Shown piece after piece: positions 1 to 7,811 of a stretch of DNA of 15,947 bases. The notes below the pieces were generated by a model, which saw only the letters and a list, made by a program, of their open reading frames with translations, made no database searches and had not been told where the DNA came from. Location: assembly GCA_002435835.1 (NCBI GenBank), contig DIVM01000010.1:1-15947 (forward strand). The letters run 5' to 3'. Source of the stretch: Firmicutes bacterium UBA6132 (lineage in GTDB: Bacteria > Bacillota_A > Clostridia > Tissierellales > Sedimentibacteraceae). A program made the translations under genes and the position numbers. Positions within the stretch are counted from its first letter, which is position 1; each line of letters begins with the position of its first letter.

Positions 1-24
1 GTTCGATTCCGCGTTTGGGCACCA
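1..24 (+). tRNA. 3' end of a tRNA gene (partial, identity not determined)
   Basis: The first 24 bases read as T-loop (TTCGATT, 2-8), 3' side of the T stem (CCGCG, 9-13), 3' side of the acceptor stem (TTTGGGC, 14-20), discriminator A21 and an encoded CCA (22-24). The missing 5' acceptor strand should therefore be GCCCAAA. A GCCCAA start with discriminator A would fit some bacterial leucine tRNAs, but the anticodon is outside the window, so identity is a guess. A rho-independent terminator follows 6 bases later, so this is the last gene of its transcript. Confidence 0.85.
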
Positions 25-30
25 ATAATA

Positions 31-75
31 AAAAAGACTTATACTATAATATAGTATAAGTCTTTTTGTTTTAAT
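31..75 (+). terminator. Intrinsic terminator after the tRNA gene
   Basis: A perfect 17-bp stem (31-47 with 51-67) with a 3-base loop (AAT) ends in a run of T (63-67, then GTTTT and more T). The A-rich 5' arm mirrors the T-rich 3' arm, so it could also work on the opposite strand. Confidence 0.88.
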
Positions 76-662
76 TTTTTATTATAATAATCAGCTAATT
101 ATTTTAGTATATTCAAAGTTTATATTAAATATAATATCAAAAAAATAAGCGAAGAAATATAAATAATTATTTAATAATATTATTTTATATTGAGATATTA
201 ATAATATTTTCATAGCGGAACAATTATTTTTATAAGTATATGTATATGATTTCATATGTACTGATTCAATATATCAAACTTTATAATTAGAATTATTAAT
301 CCAAAACCTCAAAGTAATAAATGAATTTTAACCGATATAATTTGTATATTGTTTGGAATAAATTAGAATATAAAAAATGTTGAAATTTTATAATAAAGGT
401 TAACTATGTACATTTCTTATTAAATTAAATATTATACGAAGTGTGAACCATTTACATTTAGAGTCATATATAGTAACCTTAAATGTTGGCAAAGTTCCCT
501 GACTGTAAGGTAAGAGAACAATTTAATATGAAATTAACTATATATTAGTAAAGGAATTTTAAAATATTATTTGTGAAATTTCAAATGTTAATAAATAAAT
601 ATATACAAAGTTAGAAATTGGATACTGTCTATATAATATTAGAAAAGTAATTCATTAATAAT
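68..662. other. 595-base gap with no supported gene
   Basis: This stretch between the tRNA terminator and the end of the minus-strand exonuclease is extremely AT-rich. No open frame has a plausible start, ribosome binding site and length. The only less AT-biased part is about 440-515. There a frame without ATG (404-502, 32 codons, ending in ...TLNVGKVP and a stop) is open, and GTTC (494-497) and GAAC further on can form a weak hairpin. It could be a decayed gene or a tRNA-flanking insertion scar, but nothing here proves it. I saw no copy of the tRNA 3' end elsewhere in the window that would mark an attachment site. Confidence 0.5.
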
Positions 663-1628
663 TTAAAATATTGAATTTAAAATATTGTTTATAATTCGAA
701 TTATATTATCATTGAACATGATATCATCAAATTTTAATGGGATTAAGTTTTTGTTTATTCCTTCAATTCCAGTATAGCTCGTAAGATTAAAATCTTCATT
801 TTTTAAATAATAAAACTGATCTATTTCTTTATTTTTAAAAAAGTTAATAGGTATTTTAATTTTAAGTTGCTGGGATTTAATATCTAAGAATAAATCGTAA
901 TTAAGTGACTGATGTATGTAATCTGATGGAATATTTGTAATTATATTTATGTTGCAAATTAAGGTGTTTTTTTTAATTGTAAAACCTTTATAATTAATTT
1001 TTAATAGTAAATTATCTTTTGTTATTATTTCATCGTATAAATTTAATATTTCTTTAAAAATAAGAGGTAGATTAAATACATCTTCGTAGTTATGCTGAAG
1101 AATTAATTGTATAAATTCTTTTTTTGGGTCTATGCAATATGCTTCATATAAAACAGTAATATCTTCTCCAGTAAATGTATCATATCTTTTTAAATTAAAG
1201 TATGTTTCAACAGTCTTAAGTTTTAAATTATCAATAATAATTGTATCTCGTAAAATACGCATGTCATTATATATGTCTATTTTTATATAATCATTTAAGT
1301 TTAAATTTATATTATGAAGCAAAGCTTTATTCATTACAAATGGAATATCAAATGTGTTTCCATTATAAGTAATTAAATATTTCTTGTTCTTTAATAAGTC
1401 TTTAAAGTATTTAATCATATCCTTTTCATCTATTTTATGCTCACAATAAAGTTGACAAATTTTAAATTTGTTATCTAAAAATAAAAGTATTGTTATAGAA
1501 ATTATGCTGCTAAATTTGTGAGATAGTCCTGATGTTTCAATATCAAAGAAAACTGATTCTTTCAAAAGTTTGTCCATATATTTATTATCTGTTTTAATAT
1601 CGTCTATTTCTGTAAAGTTTATTATCAT
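663..1628 (-). CDS. YprB-like RNase H-fold exonuclease (DEDD family)
   Basis: Predicted 3'-5' exonuclease-type protein of the DnaQ/RNase H fold; its substrate is not known to me. Counting from the chosen start (321 residues), the ExoI motif is FFDIET with D29 and E31. The ExoII motif is YNGNTFDIPFV around D94. The ExoIII motif is HNYED with H179 and D183, giving the full acidic set for two metal ions. The C-terminal 110 residues look like a separate beta-rich domain. B. subtilis YprB is, from memory, longer with a TPR region; I see no such repeats here. The start at 1628 is preferred over the longer frame to 1691, because AGGAG lies 7 bases upstream of this ATG while the 1691 ATG has no ribosome binding site. 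The gene is divergent from comEC. Family call fairly secure, cellular role unknown. Confidence 0.8.
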   Translation of the reverse strand: MIINFTEIDDIKTDNKYMDKLLKESVFFDIETSGLSHKFSSIISITILLFLDNKFKICQLYCEHKIDEKDMIKYFKDLLKNKKYLITYNGNTFDIPFVMNKALLHNINLNLNDYIKIDIYNDMRILRDTIIIDNLKLKTVETYFNLKRYDTFTGEDITVLYEAYCIDPKKEFIQLILQHNYEDVFNLPLIFKEILNLYDEIITKDNLLLKINYKGFTIKKNTLICNINIITNIPSDYIHQSLNYDLFLDIKSQQLKIKIPINFFKNKEIDQFYYLKNEDFNLTSYTGIEGINKNLIPLKFDDIMFNDNIIRIINNILNSIF

Positions 1629-1695
1629 TTTGTTCTCCTGAAAATAAATCATTGATGTTATTTCTAAAATTTGGTAAAATGTATAAAACATAATT

Positions 1696-1723
1696 TTGCT
1701 GCTCGCGTAATTTATTTTATAAA
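1696..1723 (+). promoter_or_regulatory. Candidate sigma-A promoter of comEC
   Basis: TTGCTG (1696-1701) and TATAAA (1718-1723) are 16 bases apart. Initiation near 1730 would give a short leader before the TTG start at 1754. The -10 lies inside the left half of the palindrome at 1718-1735. Only the first three bases of the -35 match consensus, so this is a moderate candidate. Confidence 0.4.
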
Positions 1724-1735
1724 TTCGAATTTATA
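1718..1735. repeat. 18-bp perfect palindrome between exonuclease gene and comEC
   Basis: TATAAATTCGAATTTATA is its own reverse complement over all 18 bases. It lies in the divergent intergenic region, 18 bases before the comEC start, and overlaps the candidate -10. It could be a repressor operator controlling one or both genes, a symmetric pair of -10 elements, or chance in AT-rich DNA. The CG at its centre is rare in this sequence. Confidence 0.7.
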
Positions 1736-1753
1736 GAAATACGGTGTGATTAT

Positions 1754-4201
1754 TTGTATATTGTAATTACTATTCTTATAGTTTACGCTTTAGGCATTAT
1801 ATCTTATGAATATGATTTTTATTTCATATCATTTCTTCTTATTTTTATTGCGCTCTTCTTTAATTCATTAAAATCTAAAAAAATAATTTATAATTTAGTT
1901 TTAGTTATTTTTTTAATTCTTTCTTTTGCTAACTGTTATTATAATTCAAAATCGGTTGTGATACAATATATTAATGAAGATATTGAAATTATTGCTGAAA
2001 TCAAAAGTCAGAATAAAACAGCTAATTTTGATTCTAAATATAATAGTTTTAATTCATCTTTGTTATATATTAATGGGAAAAAGTTAAATTTAAAAGAAAA
2101 TACAATTATTTATATCGATAAAAATGTAGATATTGGTTTAAATACTGTTATTAAATTGAGTGGAAATGTTGCGGATACTTCTTTTAGCAAAAATACTATG
2201 TTATTTGATTATAAAAAGTATCTTAGGGGAAGGAAAGTATATGCAACTATTTTTGCCCAAAATGAAATAACAGTGATAAAAGAAAATTATTCTGTATTTA
2301 TAGATATATCAAATAATTTTAGGAGATACACTGAAAAATTATTTTATGATAATATAAGTAAGGAAAGTGCAGATATAATATTGTCCATAATTCTTGGAGA
2401 TGTTGATTATCTTAATATTGATTTATATGATAATATAAAAACAATGGGATTAGCACATATTTTTGCGGTATCAGGTTCTCATATAGTTTTATTATATGGC
2501 GTATTGTTAAGGGTTTTAAAATTTGTGGTTCCTAACAGAAGAATTAGCTGGCTTTTAACATGGGCTTTAATATGGTTTTATGGATTTTTAATTGGTTTTC
2601 CACTGTCCGTCTTAAGGACATTAGTTATGTTTACTTTACTCTTTGGTTCTGAAGTTATGTATAGGAAATATAGTTCTTTAAATTCTATAGCTTTGGCAGG
2701 GTTAATACTTACTATTGCAAATCCATTCTGGATTTTTGATGCAGGGTTTCTGCTTTCGTTTTCTGCAGCTTTAAGCTTGATAATTTATAATAAATATATT
2801 TTAAAATATATTAAAACAGAAAACTTAATTCTAAGAGATTTTTATTTGTTTCTATTCCTACAAATATTTACTTTACCTATCTTAGCTCATTATTTTAATT
2901 ACATTCCTATAATGGGCATTTTATATAATTTATTGTTAATTCCTATTTTTACTTTTATTTTAATATATAGTTTTGCATTACTAATTTTTGGAGGTTTAAT
3001 AGTTAATTTGTTTATTTTCCCATTTAGAATATTTGACTATATGTTGGTAAGCTTGAGATATTTAATTAATTTCACAGAAAATTTTGCTTTTAATGGAATC
3101 ATTATTCATACATTTTCGATTTTTCATAATATAATATTTTATTTGGTTTTAACATTTATTATATATTTATATAATGAAGTAAATTTAGAAAAAAATAAAG
3201 ATAGACAAGTGAAATTAAATAGAAAAATATATATGATTATGGAAAGCATTTTTATATGGATTATTATTTCATTTTATTTTATAACATATATTTTAACTCC
3301 TAAATTTGATGACAGTTTGTATTTGAATATTATGGATGCTGGACAAGGTATGTTCATTAATGTTTCTTATAAAAATTATAATTTAATATTTGATTGTGGA
3401 AGTACAAGTAATTCAAATTTAGGTAGCTACACGGTTGTACCTTATTTAATTAAAAATGGTATAGATAAAGTAGATGGTGTATTTATTAGTCATTGGGATG
3501 AAGATCATTATTCTGGTTTAACAGAATTAATTAAAAGCAACATTGATGTAAAAAGAATATTTTCTTCTAACGATTTTACAGATGATAATTTATTAAATGA
3601 TAATATGAGCAAGAAGAAAAATATTGAAAATGTTATAAATTTAAAAGAAATTTTAAGTTCTAATATTATAGTTCTAAAGAAAGATGATAATGTTAAGATT
3701 AATGAAAATTTTAATATTGAAATATTATGGCCGGAAGATGAATATTCAGCTGAAAATAAAAATAATTCATCATTAGTTATAATGCTTTATTATAAAGGAA
3801 GAAAAATTTTAATTCCTGCTGATATTGAAAGCGATGTTGAAAATATAATTTATGGAGATTTATTTAAATCAGATATTTTAATTGTACCACATCATGGCAG
3901 CAAAACTTCATCAACTGATAATTTCGTAGAAGCAGTAAGCCCTAATATTTCAGTTTTTTCTTATGGTAAAAACAATTATGGGATACCTTCAGATGAAGTT
4001 ATAGAAAAATATGAAAATATAAATAGCAATATTTTAACTACTTTTGATCAAGGTCAAATTAAATTTATTTTAAAAGATGAAAAATTATATTATAATACTT
4101 ATAAGGGTGAAAAATCTTATAATTATTATGAGTTGTTTTTCGATTGGATAATAATTAAAATATTGGTATTTGGATTTTTTATAGGTTTAATATTTATTTA
4201 G
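1754..4201 (+). CDS. comEC: ComEC/Rec2 DNA-uptake channel protein
   Basis: Polytopic membrane protein that carries single-stranded DNA across the cytoplasmic membrane during transformation. The 815 residues show N-terminal membrane helices (about 1-65) and an extracytoplasmic DUF4131/OB-like region (about 70-180). The Competence domain follows (about 205-500) with the typical HIFAVSGSHI at 235-244. A metallo-beta-lactamase domain fills about 520-790. Its ligand motifs are present: D528 in MDAGQG, D547 in FDCGS, SHWDEDH at 579-585, and HHGS at 713-716, so the putative nuclease site looks intact. A hydrophobic segment ends the protein (about 798-815), after the hydrolase domain. The start is TTG with a weak GGTG ribosome binding site 7 bases upstream. 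No comEA lies nearby. The ASCH gene follows after 44 bases with no visible terminator. Confidence 0.95.
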   Translation: MYIVITILIVYALGIISYEYDFYFISFLLIFIALFFNSLKSKKIIYNLVLVIFLILSFANCYYNSKSVVIQYINEDIEIIAEIKSQNKTANFDSKYNSFNSSLLYINGKKLNLKENTIIYIDKNVDIGLNTVIKLSGNVADTSFSKNTMLFDYKKYLRGRKVYATIFAQNEITVIKENYSVFIDISNNFRRYTEKLFYDNISKESADIILSIILGDVDYLNIDLYDNIKTMGLAHIFAVSGSHIVLLYGVLLRVLKFVVPNRRISWLLTWALIWFYGFLIGFPLSVLRTLVMFTLLFGSEVMYRKYSSLNSIALAGLILTIANPFWIFDAGFLLSFSAALSLIIYNKYILKYIKTENLILRDFYLFLFLQIFTLPILAHYFNYIPIMGILYNLLLIPIFTFILIYSFALLIFGGLIVNLFIFPFRIFDYMLVSLRYLINFTENFAFNGIIIHTFSIFHNIIFYLVLTFIIYLYNEVNLEKNKDRQVKLNRKIYMIMESIFIWIIISFYFITYILTPKFDDSLYLNIMDAGQGMFINVSYKNYNLIFDCGSTSNSNLGSYTVVPYLIKNGIDKVDGVFISHWDEDHYSGLTELIKSNIDVKRIFSSNDFTDDNLLNDNMSKKKNIENVINLKEILSSNIIVLKKDDNVKINENFNIEILWPEDEYSAENKNNSSLVIMLYYKGRKILIPADIESDVENIIYGDLFKSDILIVPHHGSKTSSTDNFVEAVSPNISVFSYGKNNYGIPSDEVIEKYENINSNILTTFDQGQIKFILKDEKLYYNTYKGEKSYNYYELFFDWIIIKILVFGFFIGLIFI

Positions 4202-4245
4202 AAATTAATATTAAATTTAAATTTTAAATACAAAAGGAGTTCAAT

Positions 4246-4713
4246 ATGGAACATGAATCAGTGAAAATTATGTGGGAAAATTATACTTCACTAATAGGAA
4301 ATAGTGAAACATGCAATCATGATACTTATGGGGTTTGGCATTTTTGTGACAATGAAAACGATGCAAACGAATTAGCTGAATTAGTAGTTAAAGGTATAAA
4401 AAAAGCTACTGCATCATTATTTGAATCATATGCTTTTGAAAATGAAAGTATCCCAAAAGAAGGTGACTTAAATATTATTATCAATTGGGATGGAGTTGCT
4501 AAGTGTATAATAAAAACTATAAATGTTGAATTAGTACCTTATAAAGAGGTAACAGAAGAATTTGCAGCATCAGAAGGCGAGGGTGATAAGTCTTTAAATT
4601 ATTGGAGAAATTGCCATTGGGATTACTTCTCGAGAGAAATGAAAGAAATTGGTAAAGAACCAAGTGAAGATATGATTGTTGTATGTGAAAAATTTGAGGT
4701 TGTTTATGTTTGA
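4246..4713 (+). CDS. ASCH-domain protein, YhfF-like
   Basis: 155-residue protein of the ASCH superfamily (PUA-like beta barrel), closest in my memory to B. subtilis YhfF. ASCH domains are thought to bind RNA or nucleotides; some relatives act on modified nucleosides, but no reaction can be assigned here. Family traits visible are the early W..Y segment (residues 10-13), YGVWHFCDNENDANELAELVVKG (about 27-49), KKATAS (52-57) and the beta-rich core. The late segment SLNYWRNCHWDYF (about 116-128) is followed by a acidic C-terminal part. AAGGAG lies about 8 bases before the ATG. The stop is inside the next gene (8-base overlap), so the two are probably co-translated. Confidence 0.8.
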   Translation: MEHESVKIMWENYTSLIGNSETCNHDTYGVWHFCDNENDANELAELVVKGIKKATASLFESYAFENESIPKEGDLNIIINWDGVAKCIIKTINVELVPYKEVTEEFAASEGEGDKSLNYWRNCHWDYFSREMKEIGKEPSEDMIVVCEKFEVVYV

Positions 4714-5305
4714 AAAATTTTTTAAGAAGAAAAAAGATAATAATATTGATTTTAAAAAGCAGTTAGAAGTATTAGGTAAATTAGGGATTAGTTTAAACCC
4801 TGAAGTTACTGTACATAATTTATTGAAAGAAATGAAGTTTAGTAATTTTGTATCTAATGATTATTTATCACTGTTAATCGTGATGGGTTGTGAGTTTCAA
4901 AATTCTGATAATATTTGGATAAAATTTTCAAATAATATTTGGTATTTAGATACTGAATGTATTGAGGATAATGGTGATTATATAAGGGTAGCTGAGAGAT
5001 TAATTGCTATGGCTAATGGTGAGTTGAAAATTAACAATTTGAATGATTACATAGATATAGAAAATAAAGAAGCAAAAGTTTATTTTGAATTAAATGAAAA
5101 ACTATATAATTGGGAATTAGTTGTTGATGATGACTGGCTTGATATGAATATTTTTTCTAAGTTTAATGATTTATTAAGCGAGCTAAATTCTCATAAGAAA
5201 TTTTATGTATCAGCAATCGATCAATCAATTCTTGTGGGCATTTTTAATAAAATACAGCTAAATGAAATAAATAAATTGATAGATGTTGAATTTGAATTTA
5301 TGTAA
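4706..5305 (+). CDS. Conserved protein of unknown function, overlaps ASCH gene
   Basis: I do not recognise a named family. The 199-residue product starts with MFEKFFKKKKDN, a basic amphipathic N-terminus, and has no signal peptide or membrane helix. It has a notable DTECIEDNGDYIRVAERL segment (about 84-101), further acidic and aromatic stretches (NWELVVDDDWLD) and an alternating alpha/beta look. I have a vague memory of similar uncharacterised proteins in Firmicutes with the same WYLDTECIEDHGDY-type core. The start is ATG at 4706 with GAGGT 5 bases upstream, not the longer frame from 4676. This start lies 8 bases inside the end of the ASCH gene, a sign of translational coupling. Soluble, cytoplasmic protein is inferred. 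Confidence 0.75.
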   Translation: MFEKFFKKKKDNNIDFKKQLEVLGKLGISLNPEVTVHNLLKEMKFSNFVSNDYLSLLIVMGCEFQNSDNIWIKFSNNIWYLDTECIEDNGDYIRVAERLIAMANGELKINNLNDYIDIENKEAKVYFELNEKLYNWELVVDDDWLDMNIFSKFNDLLSELNSHKKFYVSAIDQSILVGIFNKIQLNEINKLIDVEFEFM

Positions 5306-5385
5306 ATTTAATTGATAATTTATTTGTGCTTGTGAGTAGTATGATAGAATTATTAAAAAGTAAAAATAAATTGAGAAGGTGTGAA

Positions 5386-5772
5386 ATGGAAGCAAATATT
5401 AATCTTGTGACGATTTGGACTAATGATATAGTTAAAATGAAATGTTTTTATAGTGATGTTCTCGGTTTTAAAGTTAAAAATGATCTTGGAAATTATGTTG
5501 AATTTGAAAATGCAGGTGTGAGATTTGCTATTTGTATGAGGGATGTTATGTATTCTTATAGTAGCAAATATAAGAAAAAAAGTATGGGACAATCATTTGA
5601 ATTAGCGCTTCTTTGTGAAGATCCTAATGATGTAGATGAATCTTTTAAAGAAATAGTTAGAAAGGGCGCCACTCCTATACAAGAGCCAAAGAATATGCCT
5701 TGGAATCAAAGAACTGCTTTATTTGCAGATGTGGATGGCAATATACATGAAATATTTGCAGAAATTATATAA
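5386..5772 (+). CDS. Glyoxalase/bleomycin-resistance (VOC) fold protein
   Basis: 128-residue single VOC protein made of two beta-alpha-beta-beta-beta modules. Seen are the first module with INLVTIWTNDIVKMKCFYSDVLGF, and the second with FELALLCEDPNDVDESFKEIVRKGA, then the typical end TALFADVDGNIHEIF. The closing glutamate (HEIF) is at a metal-ligand position of the family. The first strand has VTIW where metal enzymes usually carry histidine, so it may be a metal-free binding protein or use other ligands. The substrate cannot be told. The start at 5386 is chosen over 5326 because GAAGGTG lies 5 bases upstream. It is 80 bases after the unknown gene and on the same strand. Confidence 0.85.
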   Translation: MEANINLVTIWTNDIVKMKCFYSDVLGFKVKNDLGNYVEFENAGVRFAICMRDVMYSYSSKYKKKSMGQSFELALLCEDPNDVDESFKEIVRKGATPIQEPKNMPWNQRTALFADVDGNIHEIFAEII

Positions 5773-5821
5773 ATGTTAAATAAAGCTTATTAATAAAAAT
5801 TTTAAATTATAGGGGTAATGC

Positions 5822-6310
5822 ATGTATATTAGAAAAGCTGAAATTGAAGATTTAAATATAATAATTGAAATTTATAAAAGTGCAATTATATATTTGAATG
5901 AAAATAAAATATATCAATGGGATGAAATTTATCCTACTAAAACTATTCTTGAAGAAGATATATTAAAAAAACAAATGTATATTGGTATTGTTAATAATGT
6001 TATTGTTTCTGTTGTAGTTGTAAATAGTGAATATGACCAAGATTATGATAATGTTAATTGGGAATATGATAATTTTGCTGTTATTCATAGATTATGTGTA
6101 AACCCTGTTAATCAAAATCAAAAAATAGGTAAAAATACAATGATTTTAATTGAAGAATTATTAAAAGAAAAAGGAATAAAATCTATTAGATTGGACGCAT
6201 ATTCTTTAAATCCTTATTCTTTAAGAATGTATGATAATCTTGGTTATAAAAAAGTTGGTGAAGCAAACTGGCGAAAAGGATTATTTTATTTATTTGAAAA
6301 GAGAATATAA
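5822..6310 (+). CDS. GNAT-family N-acetyltransferase (first)
   Basis: 162-residue acetyltransferase of the GNAT fold, acceptor unknown. The N-terminus MYIRKAEIEDLNIIIEIYK is the usual beta1-alpha1 start. Motif A with the acetyl-CoA pyrophosphate loop is RLCVNPVNQNQKIGKNTM (about 90-107; QNQKIG fits Q/R-x-x-G-x-G/A loosely, last Gly replaced by N). Motif B is SLNPYSLRMYDNLGYKKVGE. An AGGGG-type ribosome binding site lies about 6 bases before the ATG. It follows the VOC gene by 49 bases and appears to end a four-gene group; no clear terminator follows. Confidence 0.85.
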   Translation: MYIRKAEIEDLNIIIEIYKSAIIYLNENKIYQWDEIYPTKTILEEDILKKQMYIGIVNNVIVSVVVVNSEYDQDYDNVNWEYDNFAVIHRLCVNPVNQNQKIGKNTMILIEELLKEKGIKSIRLDAYSLNPYSLRMYDNLGYKKVGEANWRKGLFYLFEKRI

Positions 6311-6390
6311 AAGTAAAATCTGGAGTTTGTATACTGAAAACGGTCATATATAGTTTTATATTATGTTTGTTTATATAAGATTGTTTCAAT

Positions 6391-6561
6391 GTAACTTTCT
6401 GAAAGAGTTTGTAGGAAAATTACGAAAGAATCGTATATGATAAACATGGTTACAAACATTCGTAGAATATGCAGACTATTGACAAACTCCTAAAGGGTAA
6501 TTTTTGATTAAAAGTATTAGGCGAATATTAGTATAAGTTGTAATTTGTTCCAGAAAGTAAC
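6391..6561. repeat. Nested imperfect inverted repeats between convergent genes
   Basis: GTAACTTTCTG (6391-6401) pairs with CAGAAAGTAAC (6551-6561), 10 of 11. Inside it, GAGTTTGT (6405-6412) pairs perfectly with ACAAACTC (6482-6489). Inside that, TACGAA (6421-6426) can pair with TTCGTA (6459-6464), or TACGA (6421-6425) with TCGTA (6431-6435). TACAAAC (6451-6457) competes for the same GTTTGTA, and another copy of GAGTTTGTA is at 6323-6331. It could be a structured RNA, a MITE-like remnant, or a weak shared terminator; no open frame of interest lies inside. Confidence 0.4.
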
Positions 6562-6583
6562 GGAGTAAATTTTTGCAATAGTA

Positions 6584-7522
6584 TTATGATTTAATTAAGC
6601 TATTTAAAATCATACCAATTATTACTAACATTATTCCTACTAAGCTGATTAATGTTGGAATTTCATCATTAAATAATAAAACTCCTCCTAATAATGTAAA
6701 TATTACTTCGCCTGATTGGGTTGATTCTATAATAGCTAATTTAGTTGTATCATGGCTAACTAAATCAGTTGCTTTAAAAAATAATATTGTAGCTATTATT
6801 CCTGAGAAGACGGCAACTATTAGTGAATTTATAACTTGTCCTTTACTTGGTAAACCTACGGAAAACAAACCATAGGATGCAAGAATTGCCCAAAAAGGCA
6901 TGCTACATAGCGTCATACCGAAAACTCTTTGAAATACATTAAATTTATTCTCACATATTTCTATCATTTTTCTATTTCCAAGAGGGTAAGCAAATGCAGC
7001 AATAACAACAGGTACAAATCCAATTAAAATTGTTTTCACATCAGGAATACTTTTTGCCTCTTGTAGCTGCATTAAAAATATTCCAAATAAAATTATAGAA
7101 GACATTAAAAGTGATTTTTTTGGAATTTGATTTCTTATTTTAATAGATCCATTTTCTGTTTCCACACTTTTAAAAAACAAAGGAGTTAGAAGTGCACCAG
7201 CTACTATAGTTAATTGCCAAGTTCCTGCTACTAACCATGATGGACCGTATGCAGAAGCAAAACATAATGGAGCATAAAACAATCCGAAACCTACTGTACT
7301 CCAAGTGATCCATTTAATAGGTTTTAAACATATATGATCTAATACATCATTTAATTGTTTTTTCATAATAACTATAATAAATAAAATTGGAAGCATAAAA
7401 ATATATCTGAGCGTTGAACTCCAAATCCAGCTGCCTCCTGATATATTCATTTGTTGATTTAAAACAAATGTAAATGCAAAAAAGAATGATGCTAATATTC
7501 CTAATATAAGTGCTTTTTTCAT
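6584..7522 (-). CDS. EamA/EmrE-type membrane exporter
   Basis: 312-residue protein with about ten hydrophobic helices, of the drug/metabolite transporter superfamily. It resembles the group annotated as putative multidrug resistance efflux transporters; the true substrate is unknown. Visible marks are the first helix MKKALILGILASFFFAFTF, then NQQMNISGGSWIWSSTLRYI, the repeat-like GPSWLVAGTWQLTIVAGALLTPLF in the first half, and IESTQSGEVIFTLLGGVLLFNDEIP in the second. The length is normal for a ten-helix DMT protein. AAGGAG lies 6 bases before the ATG. It faces the first GNAT gene and is divergent from the second. A TGTAAT/ATTACA palindrome sits just upstream and may be its operator. Confidence 0.85.
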   Translation of the reverse strand: MKKALILGILASFFFAFTFVLNQQMNISGGSWIWSSTLRYIFMLPILFIIVIMKKQLNDVLDHICLKPIKWITWSTVGFGLFYAPLCFASAYGPSWLVAGTWQLTIVAGALLTPLFFKSVETENGSIKIRNQIPKKSLLMSSIILFGIFLMQLQEAKSIPDVKTILIGFVPVVIAAFAYPLGNRKMIEICENKFNVFQRVFGMTLCSMPFWAILASYGLFSVGLPSKGQVINSLIVAVFSGIIATILFFKATDLVSHDTTKLAIIESTQSGEVIFTLLGGVLLFNDEIPTLISLVGIMLVIIGMILNSLIKS

Positions 7523-7544
7523 TTTATTCTCCTTAGTAAGTGAA

Positions 7545-7557
7545 TGTAATAATTACA
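7545..7557. promoter_or_regulatory. Palindrome upstream of the exporter, possible operator
   Basis: TGTAATAATTACA has two perfect 6-base arms around one central base, 23 bases before the exporter start. Position and shape fit a repressor site of the MarR or GntR kind, but no regulator gene is nearby and the AT-rich context makes chance possible. Confidence 0.3.
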
Positions 7558-7811
7558 AGTTAATATATTATGATTTTTTATGTTTCATGACTTTTGTAAG
7601 TGAGCTTGAAGAAAGTTGCGATAGAATACTGATGAAAGTTATAAGTTATAATTTCATTAAAAATTCACAGAGTGATTTTTGGTAGTAATTATATTATACA
7701 TTTAAATTCTGTTTGGTACAATATCGTTTTACATAATTAGCAAGTATTGGTATTTATTAAGTCTTTAATAATTTATAATAATTAAAATATTTTATACCAT
7801 GGAGGTGTTTT

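Noticed and set aside
150..215. AT-rich inverted repeats made of AATAATATT units
   Set aside because: Low-complexity A/T sequence pairs with itself everywhere in this region and gives no specific structure.
465..476. GTCATATATAGT shared by about 463-474 and about 6344-6355 as a repeat family
   Set aside because: The match is short, AT-rich and without similar flanks, so chance is the simpler explanation.
663..1691. Longer form of the exonuclease starting at 1691
   Set aside because: The ATG at 1691 has no ribosome binding site, while the ATG at 1628 has AGGAG at ideal spacing and begins just before the conserved domain.
7587..7685. 32-codon open frame in the exporter-GNAT gap as a gene
   Set aside because: No ribosome binding site and no recognisable family; kept only as part of a finding.
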